From: an uncultured Clostridia bacterium
Lineage (GTDB): Bacteria > Bacillota_A > Clostridia > Oscillospirales > Oscillospiraceae
Direction: 5' to 3'
NCBI GenBank assembly: GCA_949289625.1
Contig: CASEPH010000242.1
Location: 1-13,674, forward strand
Length of the DNA stretch: 13,674 nucleotides
The position numbers and the translations under genes were made by a program. Below the pieces are notes generated by a model. The model saw only the letters and a list, made by a program, of their open reading frames with translations, did not search any database and was not told the DNA's origin. Below, piece after piece: positions 6,037 through 13,130 of this stretch (its first letter is position 1; the number at the start of each line of letters is the position of its first letter).

Positions 6037-7680
6037 GTGGAACAAACTCATAGATTCCCAGCGTGGTTCCGGCTGGCTGCGGCATGCTCCGGAACTGCCT
6101 ATACGGTGCTGCTGATGCAAACAGAATCCAAGCTGAGTTTTCTTGTCACTGCCATAGCGGCGTTGATCCTTTTGATGGTGTTCTCCTTCCGAACGCCGCT
6201 GCTGGAGAAGCTGTTTGCGCCTCGGGGATGGGGCCTGTGGGTGCTGGCAGGCGTGCTTTCTATTGCTGCGGTCTATACGGCAAAATCCACGTTTTTTAGC
6301 AACTGCTGGACCTGGATGCATAAGCTGATTGGGTTGCTGGGACTACCGCGGGAGGATCTGGTGATTCGGGGAATCCCCTGGCTGGTGGCGCTGGCAGCGC
6401 TGCCCATGGCCTTTGGCTATTTTTTGTGGTTTGTGGATTTTTTCCGCAAGCTGGGGTTGCAACTGTGGCGGGAGTCCGATTTTACGGAACGGCTGTTTTT
6501 CCTGGGAGCCGGGCTGCTCTTTGCCATGATGATCGTATTTGCATTTATGTGTACCCAGGCGTTTTACGGGGCCCATGTCAATGGAAACTGGTTCAATTTT
6601 GACCTGATCTATTCGGCGGATTCCGGCTACCTGGTCCATCAGGACGTATACCGGAATGTGGGAGCCGAGCAGAATGATCTGCGGCAGCCGCTCTATGGGG
6701 CCTTTGCTATGCCCTTTGCCCAGGTGGCATGGCTGATTTCCAAGGTCCTGTTTTTCCTGCCGGAAAGCTATATCACCGTATGGCAGATCATGCAGATGCT
6801 GCTGTTTCTGGTGGCGGTAGTGCTGCTGGGACGGATGCTGGGGCTGAAGGGCGCGGAAAAAGCACTGTTTTTGACGATGCTGTGTATGTGCTATCCCACG
6901 TTGATTTTTGTTCTGACGGCAGAACAATACCTGACCTCTGTGTTCTATCTGGTGCTGTTGCTCTATCTGGAACGGGAGCCTGTGGGCCAAAGCTTGGCGT
7001 ATATCGGCGCCACGGGATCGTTACTGACCTCCGGAATATGGTTCCCACTGATTACCTGGGATCGCAGCTTCCGGAAATTTGTGAAAAAAACGGCCATGCT
7101 CTGCGGTGCCTTTTTCTCTGTAACCATTCTCTCCGGGCGATTGACCACCTTCCTGGATATTCCCACCTATATCGAGGGCTATGGCTACTATACCGGTGCG
7201 GATGTACCTCTGCTGAGCAAGCTGATGCAGTATGTGAATTTTGCCGGTGCCTGTCTGCTGGCACCGCCTTCTGGGCAGGACCTGACCACCTATCGCCATA
7301 TCTCCTGGCAGATGCTGCCGGTGGAGAACTGGTCGGTGGTGGGAATCGTAGTGCTGGTGTTGGCTTTGGCTGGGATTGTTGTGGGCCGGAAAAAACGGTT
7401 TACGAAAATCTGCGCAGTTTGGATTGGATTTTCTTTCCTGCTGCTGGGGCTCATTGGCTGGGGTACCATCGACAATGGATTGATGCTTTATTCACTCTAT
7501 TTTGGGTGGGCCTTTGCCGCTATGATCGTTCAATGGATTGACTGGGTGTTCCATCGGCTGCGGCCGGTAAAGCTGGCGGCGCTCATGGGATTGACGCTGC
7601 TGCTGGGGATCTGCAATGTATGGGCTCTGCGGGATGTACTGGTGTTCGGAACACAGTTTTTCCCGGCGTTGGGGGGATAA
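6037..7680 (+). CDS. Polytopic membrane protein, probable GT-C type glycosyltransferase
   Basis: A 547-residue integral membrane protein with around a dozen hydrophobic segments spread from residue 11 to the end, including about 34-51, 66-82, 112-136, 153-172 and several after 225. After the fourth or fifth segment a loop carries FNFDLIYSADSGYLV (186-200); an acidic residue (D195 or nearby) in such an outward loop is typical of the GT-C enzymes that use polyprenyl-phosphate sugars. I do not recognise a specific subfamily. Start: GGGAGG (6023-6028) fits GTG 6037 with normal spacing. An in-frame GTG at 6028 overlaps that site and would add only three residues. It is followed after one base by a UbiA-type enzyme that should make a lipid-linked pentose, so I infer this protein transfers that sugar onto a cell-envelope acceptor. 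A sugar-lipid flippase role is an alternative. Confidence 0.7.
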   Translation: MEQTHRFPAWFRLAAACSGTAYTVLLMQTESKLSFLVTAIAALILLMVFSFRTPLLEKLFAPRGWGLWVLAGVLSIAAVYTAKSTFFSNCWTWMHKLIGLLGLPREDLVIRGIPWLVALAALPMAFGYFLWFVDFFRKLGLQLWRESDFTERLFFLGAGLLFAMMIVFAFMCTQAFYGAHVNGNWFNFDLIYSADSGYLVHQDVYRNVGAEQNDLRQPLYGAFAMPFAQVAWLISKVLFFLPESYITVWQIMQMLLFLVAVVLLGRMLGLKGAEKALFLTMLCMCYPTLIFVLTAEQYLTSVFYLVLLLYLEREPVGQSLAYIGATGSLLTSGIWFPLITWDRSFRKFVKKTAMLCGAFFSVTILSGRLTTFLDIPTYIEGYGYYTGADVPLLSKLMQYVNFAGACLLAPPSGQDLTTYRHISWQMLPVENWSVVGIVVLVLALAGIVVGRKKRFTKICAVWIGFSFLLLGLIGWGTIDNGLMLYSLYFGWAFAAMIVQWIDWVFHRLRPVKLAALMGLTLLLGICNVWALRDVLVFGTQFFPALGG

Positions 7681-7681
7681 T

Positions 7682-8545
7682 ATGAGACAATATATTAAGC
7701 TTACCCGACCCCATCACTGGATTAAAAATGTTCTGGTATTGCTCCCTTTGATCTGCAGCGGCCAGCTGCTGTTGTGGGAGAAACTGCAACGGGGAATTTG
7801 GGCGTTTTTGGCTTTTTCTATGCTGGCGTCGGCGATCTACTGCATCAACGACATTCGGGATCGAGAGAAGGATCGGAACAATCCTGCCAAATGCAGCCGT
7901 CCCTTGGCGGCGGGCACGCTGCGCGTGTCACAGGCGCTGATTTGCTGTGGAGTTCTCTTGGGACTGGCGGTGCTATTTGGCTATCTGGCCGGCGGTTGGA
8001 ACGGCAGGGCATGGCTGTGGCTATGCCTGTACTTCCTCCTGAATCTGGGTTACAGCATGGGTCTCAAGGATGTTCCGCTCATTGATATTGCAATCCTGGT
8101 TTCCGGCTTTTTGCTTCGGATGCTCTACGGCGGTACGGTGACGGAAATCGAACTGAGCAAATGGCTGTGCTTGACGGTCATTGCCATGTCCTTTTATCTG
8201 GGACTGGGGAAACGCCGGGGAGAACGGCTGGGTGGAAAAACCGAGGGCCGGAAGGTACTGAAATTCTACAGCGACAATTTTCTCAATCAAAACATGTATA
8301 TGTGTGTGGCCCTGACGGTGATCTTCTACGCCCTGTGGACCGTGGATCCTTTGACGGTGGAACGGGTCGGCGGGGAGACGCTCATCTGGACGGTGCCGCT
8401 GGTGATCCTAATCTGCATGAAGTACAGCCTGGATGTGGATGCGGAATCCGATGGGGATCCAGTGGAAGTGCTGCTCCATGACGCGCTGTTGCTGCTTCTG
8501 GGCTTTGGACTGGGATTGATCGTCTTCCTGATCATGTATCTGTAA
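7682..8545 (+). CDS. UbiA-family decaprenyl-phosphate phosphoribosyltransferase-like enzyme
   Basis: A 287-residue membrane prenyltransferase of the UbiA superfamily. The first aspartate-rich motif is NDIRDREKDR (56-65), followed by NPAKCSRPLAAG. The second region reads YSMGLKDVPLIDIAILVSGF (124-143), followed by LLRMLYGG, then LGLGKRRGE (173-181). These details fit the branch of Mycobacterium Rv3806c, which joins 5-phosphoribosyl pyrophosphate to a polyprenyl phosphate as the first step to lipid-linked ribose or arabinose, better than quinone or haem branches. The chain is predicted to cross the membrane about nine times. ATG 7682 follows the upstream stop by one base, with GGGGGG five bases before it, so translation is coupled to the glycosyltransferase-like gene. 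No epimerase (DprE1/DprE2) or phosphatase is present in the window, so the final sugar may be ribose. It ends at a strong terminator. Confidence 0.85.
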   Translation: MRQYIKLTRPHHWIKNVLVLLPLICSGQLLLWEKLQRGIWAFLAFSMLASAIYCINDIRDREKDRNNPAKCSRPLAAGTLRVSQALICCGVLLGLAVLFGYLAGGWNGRAWLWLCLYFLLNLGYSMGLKDVPLIDIAILVSGFLLRMLYGGTVTEIELSKWLCLTVIAMSFYLGLGKRRGERLGGKTEGRKVLKFYSDNFLNQNMYMCVALTVIFYALWTVDPLTVERVGGETLIWTVPLVILICMKYSLDVDAESDGDPVEVLLHDALLLLLGFGLGLIVFLIMYL

Positions 8546-8551
8546 ATACAT

Positions 8552-8596
8552 AAAGCACCGCGTCACAGGATAAAGCCCTGTGCGCGGTGCTTTTTT
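8552..8596. terminator. Bidirectional terminator between ubiA-like and DUF975 genes
   Basis: AAAGCACCGCG (8552-8562) pairs with CGCGGTGCTTT, and an inner ACAGG/CCTGT extends the stem. A TTTTTT run follows on the plus strand. Leftward, the tail GCTTTATGTATTT is weaker but adequate. Confidence 0.85.
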
Positions 8597-8602
8597 GTTG
8601 GA

Positions 8603-9430
8603 TTAAAACCGGTGTTGTTCCATGCGGTTTCGCTGGGCTTCCAGCAGTTCTTGGAGATGCTGCTGCCGTTTGGCGTAATCCTCCAGCATAAAGTTGTACG
8701 CATGGGCGTAGGTGGCGGTGATATAGGGAAGCTTCCAAATAAACAGGATGCCCAGGGTCAGTACCCCCAGCAACAGCCAGGGAAGAAAACTCAGATCCAG
8801 CAGAAACAGCTTCCAACGGTGGATGCGATTGATGGCTTTGGCTTGGTTCAGCACCTGCCGGACGGACAGCTCCGGCTGATCCAGAAGCACAAACCAGGCG
8901 GTGCGGTAGCGGTAGGACACAATCAACATGACCAGAGCCATATAGCCCAGAAGACCCCAGAACATGGCGTCCTCTCCGATGGAGCCGGCCAGGAACAGAG
9001 CAGAAAGCAGATAGCTTATTGGCATGGAAAAGATACTGCTCCAGAGGGAAAGCAGCAGAGAGATCATGAGATACAATAAGACGCATTTCCCCCATATTTG
9101 AAAACCCTCAGTCAGCACACGTTTGGAAAACGGCTTACCTCGGCTCAATTTCAGGGAGAAGGAGGCGTAACCTGCTGCCAAAAAGACCAAGACGAATTGG
9201 CAGACAAAGGAGATCAAAAACACCAGGATATAGCTCTTTGTCTCGGCAGAGATAGCCTGACTGAGGTAATGCCCTTTGGAAGAAAAGGACTGGACCAGGG
9301 TACCCAGGCCCCAATCGGCTGCAATGACAATATACACGGACAGGAGAAAGCACAAGGTTACCAGCTTTGTGCTGGATTGTGCATCTCGGATACATTGGCG
9401 GGAAGCTTCTTTCAGACCGCGGCGATTCAT
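8603..9430 (-). CDS. DUF975 family membrane protein
   Basis: A 275-residue integral membrane protein of the DUF975 family, function unknown. Six or so hydrophobic segments are seen, at about 24-42, 67-90, 110-145 (two close together), 152-172 and 211-236. The C-terminal signature of the family, KLFLLDLSFLPWLLLGVLTL then GILFIWKLPYITATYAHAY, is well preserved, followed by a charged cytoplasmic tail rich in Q, E and R. ATG 9430 has GGAG ten bases upstream. It stands alone between two terminators or promoters and is divergent from the XRE-TPR regulator, whose promoter shares an identical sequence element with this one, so the regulator probably controls it. I cannot say what it transports or binds. 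Confidence 0.8.
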   Translation of the reverse strand: MNRRGLKEASRQCIRDAQSSTKLVTLCFLLSVYIVIAADWGLGTLVQSFSSKGHYLSQAISAETKSYILVFLISFVCQFVLVFLAAGYASFSLKLSRGKPFSKRVLTEGFQIWGKCVLLYLMISLLLSLWSSIFSMPISYLLSALFLAGSIGEDAMFWGLLGYMALVMLIVSYRYRTAWFVLLDQPELSVRQVLNQAKAINRIHRWKLFLLDLSFLPWLLLGVLTLGILFIWKLPYITATYAHAYNFMLEDYAKRQQHLQELLEAQRNRMEQHRF

Positions 9431-9485
9431 ATGGGATCAGCTCCATTTCTGACAACAATACCGGGAGTTGCTTCTGTTTGAAGAG

Positions 9486-9514
9486 AACGTAACACACCCA
9501 GCAGAAAATGTCAA
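9486..9514 (-). promoter_or_regulatory. Promoter of the DUF975 gene
   Basis: Perfect -35 TTGACA (9514-9509), 17-base spacer, -10 TACGTT (9491-9486). The end of the spacer and first two -10 bases read GGGTGTGTTA (9499-9490), the same element as in the divergent promoter. Confidence 0.65.
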
Positions 9515-9569
9515 GAACACACAGGAATTTTGCCGGTGGGAAGGTTGAAAAGTGAGAGCGGGTGTGTTA
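9490..9569. repeat. Inverted pair of GGGTGTGTTA elements in divergent promoters
   Basis: TAACACACCC at 9490-9499 and GGGTGTGTTA at 9560-9569 are exact inverse copies 60 bases apart. Each occupies the same position relative to its own promoter: the last eight bases of the spacer plus the first two of the -10. This is the layout of a common operator for both genes. Confidence 0.55.
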
Positions 9570-9573
9570 TACT
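9545..9573 (+). promoter_or_regulatory. Promoter of the XRE-TPR regulator
   Basis: TTGAAA (9545-9550), 17-base spacer, TATACT (9568-9573). The element GGGTGTGTTA (9560-9569) overlaps the -10. A loose inverted repeat AAGTT/AACTT (9585-9589, 9601-9605) lies in the leader and might add another binding site. Confidence 0.7.
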
Positions 9574-9655
9574 ATAGTAAATAAAAGTTATGTTGATTAC
9601 AACTTGAATTTACGAACAGAATCACGAAATATTACCACAAAGGAGGGCGAAGCAT

Positions 9656-10540
9656 ATGACACTGGGTGAAAAGATCAAAGCGGCAAGAGTGGAACGCCAC
9701 ATGACCCAGAAGGACGTGGTGGGCGATTACATCACGCGCAATATGCTCTCTAAAATTGAAAACGGCAGCGCTACGCCGTCTGTCAAAACACTGGAATATC
9801 TGGCCAGCGCACTGGGACTGCCGGCAGGATATTTTATGTCGGAGACCGGAGGCGATGAGCTGACGCCCGGCAAGCTGGTCAGTGCCCGGCAGCGGTTCCG
9901 GGAGGGAGAATATGAAGCTTGCCTCCAGGTGCTGGAAGGACTGGAGCTGAACGGAGGCTATCGGGATGAGGCCATGCTGCTCCTGGCTCGTTCCAAGATC
10001 AGCCTATCCAAAAAGGCCATGACGGATGGACGATATGAGGAAGCCATCCGGCTGGCAAAGGAGGCCATTGCCCACAATGATGAGAGCATCTATGTGTCTG
10101 CTGCCTTTCGGACCGAGGCACTGCTGCTGGTGGCTCGCTGTACCATGGAGCAGGGAGGAGATTTCCTGAAAGCCATGGATGACTATCAGGCGGCCTATCA
10201 GGATCAGGGATTGGGAGAGTTTTACCGGCTGACCATGGCGGAATACTATATCGGCCAGGGAGACCTGGAGAGTGCCAAACGGGAGATGGATAGCATTGCA
10301 CGGCTCTCGGAGGCCACGAAGCCGGCCTACCTGATGCTACAGGGGCAGATGGAGATCAAGGATAATCAGTATGAGCAGGCTGCCAAGCAGCTGGAAAAGG
10401 CGGAGCAGCTGGCCAGAACCACTGGCAGCAACTATTTTATGTCCAGCCTGTACGCCATGCTGGAGCAGTGCTACCGAGAGATGGAGGACTTTAAAAAGGC
10501 CTACCATTACGCATCCATGCAGCTGCAAATCAAAGAGTGA
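9656..10540 (+). CDS. XRE-family transcriptional regulator with TPR repeats
   Basis: A 294-residue regulator. Residues 5-60 form a Cro/C1-type helix-turn-helix (LGEKIKAARVERHMTQKDV, then LSKIENGSATPSVKTLEYLA). From about residue 70 to the end come five or six tetratricopeptide-like helical pairs, for example around FREGEYEACLQVLE, RYEEAIRLAKEAI, GDLESAKREM, NQYEQAAKQLEKAEQLA and EDFKKAYHYA. This architecture is shared with peptide-sensing RNPP regulators (PlcR, Rgg) and with other XRE-TPR proteins that sense no known peptide. ATG 9656 has AGGAGG nine bases upstream. No short secreted-peptide gene is obvious beside it. The shared promoter element suggests it controls itself and the divergent DUF975 gene. 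It is followed by a strong hairpin. Confidence 0.85.
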   Translation: MTLGEKIKAARVERHMTQKDVVGDYITRNMLSKIENGSATPSVKTLEYLASALGLPAGYFMSETGGDELTPGKLVSARQRFREGEYEACLQVLEGLELNGGYRDEAMLLLARSKISLSKKAMTDGRYEEAIRLAKEAIAHNDESIYVSAAFRTEALLLVARCTMEQGGDFLKAMDDYQAAYQDQGLGEFYRLTMAEYYIGQGDLESAKREMDSIARLSEATKPAYLMLQGQMEIKDNQYEQAAKQLEKAEQLARTTGSNYFMSSLYAMLEQCYREMEDFKKAYHYASMQLQIKE

Positions 10541-10544
10541 CGAA

Positions 10545-10586
10545 AAGGGCCCATTGCAGAATCACTGGTTTCTGCAATGGGCCCTT
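10545..10586. terminator. Bidirectional terminator, 17-bp perfect stem
   Basis: AAGGGCCCATTGCAGAA (10545-10561) and its exact complement (10570-10586) around an eight-base loop, between the convergent XRE-TPR and 3D-domain genes. Leftward it ends in CCCTTTTCG; rightward the tail is CCCTTGATACATT, so it works better for the minus-strand gene. Confidence 0.8.
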
Positions 10587-10597
10587 GATACATTCTG

Positions 10598-11899
10598 TTA
10601 TCCCCACTCCAGCACGTATACCGTGCAGTTTCTCCGGCCGAACTGGATGCAGGTATCATAGTCGTCAAAATACAAGTCGATAATGTATCCGTTGATGGCA
10701 CCGCCGCAATCCTCAGCGGTGGCAACGCCATAGATCCATTTACCATCGTCGGAAACGATGTACATTTTGGTGCCATAAGGGATCACGTCCGGATCCACGG
10801 CAATGGCCCCGTAGCGAGCGGGTGTGCCTGTGGCAGTGGTTCCGCCGCCGCAGTAGGCGGTAGCTTCCACACTCAACACGTCCACATAACTGAGCACTTC
10901 GCCGCTGGAGGTGGTGATGGTATCTTCGGAATAGCTGGGCTCTTCATACTCGGGTTCCTCATATTCCGACTCCTCATATTCGGGCTCTTCGTATTCCGGC
11001 TCTTCATACGCCGGTTCCTCGTATTCCGGCTCTTCGTATTCGGGCTCCTCATATTCCGTTTCGCTGTCTACAGTTTCCTCGTAGGAGGCGTCCGCTTCCG
11101 TATCGGTGTCCTCGCCATCCGCAGAGACTTCTTCGGTGACGTCCTCCTCGGGTTCCTCAGCAGCGTCTGTTATTGCTGTTTCAGCTTCGGAAGGAAGCTT
11201 TTCTCCGCTGCCAATCAGAATAACCTCGGTAACAGGGGCGGAGAGCACCTTGGTGCGCAGGGTGGAGGCCTGCGTCAGCTCTCCGTTCACATACTCCCGG
11301 AGATAAGTGATCTCCTGCTGTCCTTCAACACCCGCTGTTTTTACGGCGGTGGTACCCTTCTCCATGGTGGGATCCAGGAAGGTAACGCTGTCGTAGGGAA
11401 TGGAAACGGTTTCCGTGACGGTTTCCTCGGAAGTCCGTGTGATATCAATGTTCATGCCGTCGTGCAGCGAATCGCTGAGAGAGAGGCTCCGACCGTCACA
11501 TACCATGGTATCTCCCTCTGTCAGAGAGAGGTCCAGAGTGCCAAGAAGCTCCTCCACAGTGGCGTCATAGGTGGCTGTGGAGATCTCCTCCCCACCGTAG
11601 TTCAGGGTCACGTCCCGGCTCCGCTGAATTTTGATTTCCGTAGTATTACCGTTGGAGGTGGTGGAGATCCGATCGTTTTGTGATACGGCCACGCCTGCCT
11701 CCGCCAGTACCTGATCGATCTCTGTGGCGGAAGAACTGTGGGAAATGACGGTGTCTCCATCTGTAATGGTGTAGACATTCTGCGCGGAAACCAGCATGGA
11801 AAAGTATATGGAAATCACCAGAACCAGGGCCAGAGTAACGGCAATTTGCGCCGCCAAGCGGCCTTTCTTTTTCCGCTGGCTGGGTTTTGTGTCGGTCAT
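10598..11899 (-). CDS. YabE-like DUF348-G5-3D cell-wall protein with EYEEP repeat linker
   Basis: A 433-residue anchored, exported protein. KKKGR at 10-14 is followed by a hydrophobic segment (about 15-38) ending in VSAQ, either a signal anchor or signal peptide. Two DUF348 (ubiquitin-like) modules lie at about 41-95 and 96-155, a G5 domain at about 156-231, an acidic linker at 232-281, eight EYEEP-type pentapeptides at 282-321 and a 3D domain at 340-432. The three aspartates naming that domain are D369 (AVDP), D397 (AED) and D408 (IDLYF). Related proteins (YabE, YocH, Rpf-like) act on peptidoglycan in growth and stationary phase; I infer lytic transglycosylase-like activity outside the membrane. 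The 3D domain has four cysteines (350, 398, 417, 425), unusual for an exported protein of this fold and possibly disulfide-forming. ATG 11899 has GGAGGT seven bases upstream; the frame is open further but lacks a site. Confidence 0.85.
   Translation of the reverse strand: MTDTKPSQRKKKGRLAAQIAVTLALVLVISIYFSMLVSAQNVYTITDGDTVISHSSSATEIDQVLAEAGVAVSQNDRISTTSNGNTTEIKIQRSRDVTLNYGGEEISTATYDATVEELLGTLDLSLTEGDTMVCDGRSLSLSDSLHDGMNIDITRTSEETVTETVSIPYDSVTFLDPTMEKGTTAVKTAGVEGQQEITYLREYVNGELTQASTLRTKVLSAPVTEVILIGSGEKLPSEAETAITDAAEEPEEDVTEEVSADGEDTDTEADASYEETVDSETEYEEPEYEEPEYEEPAYEEPEYEEPEYEESEYEEPEYEEPSYSEDTITTSSGEVLSYVDVLSVEATAYCGGGTTATGTPARYGAIAVDPDVIPYGTKMYIVSDDGKWIYGVATAEDCGGAINGYIIDLYFDDYDTCIQFGRRNCTVYVLEWG
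10937..11056 (-). repeat. Eight 15-base tandem repeats coding EYEEP
   Basis: Eight consecutive 15-base units encode EYEEP, with one AYEEP and one EYEES. The codons vary between units (TAT or TAC, GAA or GAG, CCC, CCG or CCT), so the array is kept at the protein level and is not a fresh duplication. It probably works as an extended acidic wall-spanning spacer. Confidence 0.9.
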
Positions 11900-11917
11900 A
11901 CTATGTACCTCCGAAAT

Positions 11918-11976
11918 GGTTTCAAAAAGGAAACAAATCATAAATTATCAAATAAGTTTTGTAACCTTTTGAAACC
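11918..11976 (-). promoter_or_regulatory. Long-range inverted repeat in the leader of the 3D-domain gene
   Basis: GGTTTCAAAAGG (minus, 11976-11965) and CCTTTTTGAAACC (11930-11918) match over 12 bases with one extra A, 34 bases apart. One arm touches the -10 box, the other ends five bases before the ribosome site. It could be an operator pair or, in a transcript, a structure near the ribosome site. Confidence 0.45.
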
Positions 11977-12004
11977 ATTATAACATTTAATCGAAAAATG
12001 TCAA
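11977..12004 (-). promoter_or_regulatory. Promoter of the 3D-domain gene
   Basis: Perfect -35 TTGACA (12004-11999) and perfect -10 TATAAT (11982-11977) with a 16-base spacer; predicted leader about 70 bases. The leader is too short for a ydaO-type riboswitch. Confidence 0.75.
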
Positions 12005-12104
12005 GGACGAATACAGATTGCCGGAAATTGGCGAACTTTTTACCGAGGAAATAAGAAACAAAACGTAACTTTTGCCGTTAGGGAAAAATAACCGTCGAAA
12101 GGGC

Positions 12105-12150
12105 TTGACAAATGGGAATAAACCGGTATGATGAATTTGTGTGAGAACAC
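12105..12150 (+). promoter_or_regulatory. Promoter of rubrerythrin with possible operator
   Basis: Perfect -35 TTGACA (12105-12110), 16-base spacer and -10 TATGAT (12127-12132). The palindrome GTGTGAGAACAC (12139-12150) sits on the expected start of transcription and could be an operator. I see no clear PerR-type box. Confidence 0.65.
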
Positions 12151-12177
12151 GAAATATTGCTGAAAGGAGCGTTTATT

Positions 12178-12711
12178 ATGGAATTGAAGGGATCCAAGAC
12201 TGAGGCCAATCTGCTCGCTGCGTTTGCGGGAGAGAGCGAAGCCAGAAATAAGTATACATATTTTGCTAGCACTGCGAAGAAAGAGGGCTTTGAGCAGATT
12301 GCTGCCATTTTCCAGCAGACGGCTGACAATGAGAAGGAACACGCCAAGATGTGGTTTAAGGAGCTGGGACTCCTGGGCGATACGGCGGCCAATCTGCTTG
12401 CTGCTGCGGAAGGCGAAAACTACGAGTGGACCGATATGTATGCCACCTTTGCCAAGGAAGCGGAGGAGGAAGGCTTCACGGAGATCGCCGCCAAGTTCCG
12501 CATGGTGGCGGATATTGAAAAGACCCACGAGGAACGGTATCGCGCACTGCTCCACAACGTGGAGGCCAAGGCAGTGTTTGAAAAGAGCTCTGTCACCGTT
12601 TGGGAGTGCCGCAACTGCGGTCACATCGTGGTGGGTACCAAGGCTCCTGAGGTATGTCCTGTCTGCGCCCATCCCCAGAGCTATTTTGAGGTTCGGAAAG
12701 AGAACTACTGA
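12178..12711 (+). CDS. rbr: Rubrerythrin
   Basis: A cytosolic diiron peroxidase of 177 residues that reduces hydrogen peroxide and protects anaerobes from oxygen. The ferritin-like four-helix domain (1-135) has the iron ligands in the usual order: GESEARNKY (E19/E21), NEKEH (E52, H55), EAEEEGF (E94, E97) and IEKTHEER (E114, H117). The C-terminal rubredoxin domain carries WECRNC (C144, C147) and CPVC (C160, C163). ATG 12178 has AAGGAG eight bases upstream; an in-frame ATG at 12157 lies before that site and is rejected. A small membrane-protein gene follows 30 bases later and may be co-transcribed. Function is clear from the family. Confidence 0.95.
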   Translation: MELKGSKTEANLLAAFAGESEARNKYTYFASTAKKEGFEQIAAIFQQTADNEKEHAKMWFKELGLLGDTAANLLAAAEGENYEWTDMYATFAKEAEEEGFTEIAAKFRMVADIEKTHEERYRALLHNVEAKAVFEKSSVTVWECRNCGHIVVGTKAPEVCPVCAHPQSYFEVRKENY

Positions 12712-12741
12712 TACTAGATAGAATCCTAGGGAGGGAATCGG

Positions 12742-13041
12742 ATGGAAGGGCGGAAAAAGCGAACTGCGGCTGGCCTGGAATTAACGGCTTTAGGCGTCAA
12801 TTTCATTTTGCTAAGTTTTTTGCTGGAATGTGCCATGCTGCTGCTGGCATCGTCTCCCCTTTGGATTTTGCTGTTTGCCAGCAATGTCTATCTGATTTCC
12901 CGGAACTACGCGGATACAAAAGCGTGTCTGAACAAAACCTGGATCACAGTGCTGGTGGTTGGTGTGGAGATCCTGCTGGCAGTGCTGCTGATGGCGGCCT
13001 TTGGATTTCCGGCGTGTCAAAGAATGAAACCGTATCTTTAA
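12742..13041 (+). CDS. Small three-helix membrane protein, unknown function
   Basis: A 99-residue protein I do not recognise. After a basic start (EGRKKR) it has three hydrophobic segments at about 15-35, 38-53 and 67-88 and a short tail containing a cysteine (ACQRMKPYL). The ribosome site GGGAGGG is six bases before ATG 12742, a strong sign that it is really translated. It lies 30 bases after rubrerythrin without a terminator or obvious promoter between, so they probably share a transcript; it ends at the strong hairpin 13066-13104. Whether it has any part in oxidative stress is guesswork. Confidence 0.65.
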   Translation: MEGRKKRTAAGLELTALGVNFILLSFLLECAMLLLASSPLWILLFASNVYLISRNYADTKACLNKTWITVLVVGVEILLAVLLMAAFGFPACQRMKPYL

Positions 13042-13065
13042 AAAGCATGGCATAGAGAAAAATCA

Positions 13066-13104
13066 ATGGGACGGGAATCGTACACAGTACGATTCCCGTC
13101 CCAT
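13066..13104. terminator. Bidirectional terminator, 18-bp perfect stem
   Basis: ATGGGACGGGAATCGTAC (13066-13083) and its exact complement (13087-13104) around an ACA loop. Rightward it runs into ATTTTTATG, leftward into TGATTTTTC, so it serves both the rubrerythrin unit and the convergent ychF. Confidence 0.9.
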
Positions 13105-13130
13105 ATTTTTATGCAGGCTACGTTGACAAT

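Noticed and set aside
10937..11056. Regular short repeats considered as a CRISPR or satellite array
   Set aside because: Units are 15 bases with no spacers, in frame, and encode EYEEP inside a recognisable protein.
11955..11976. WalR-type box near the 3D-gene promoter
   Set aside because: One half-site TGTAAC is present on the plus strand but the second half reads GAAACC, not TGTWAH.
11900..12004. c-di-AMP (ydaO) riboswitch upstream of the wall-hydrolase gene
   Set aside because: Such riboswitches are common before G5/3D genes, but the leader after the consensus promoter is only about 70 bases and lacks the conserved core.
12040..12672. 210-codon minus-strand open frame over rubrerythrin
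   Set aside because: Antisense shadow of rubrerythrin running into its promoter.
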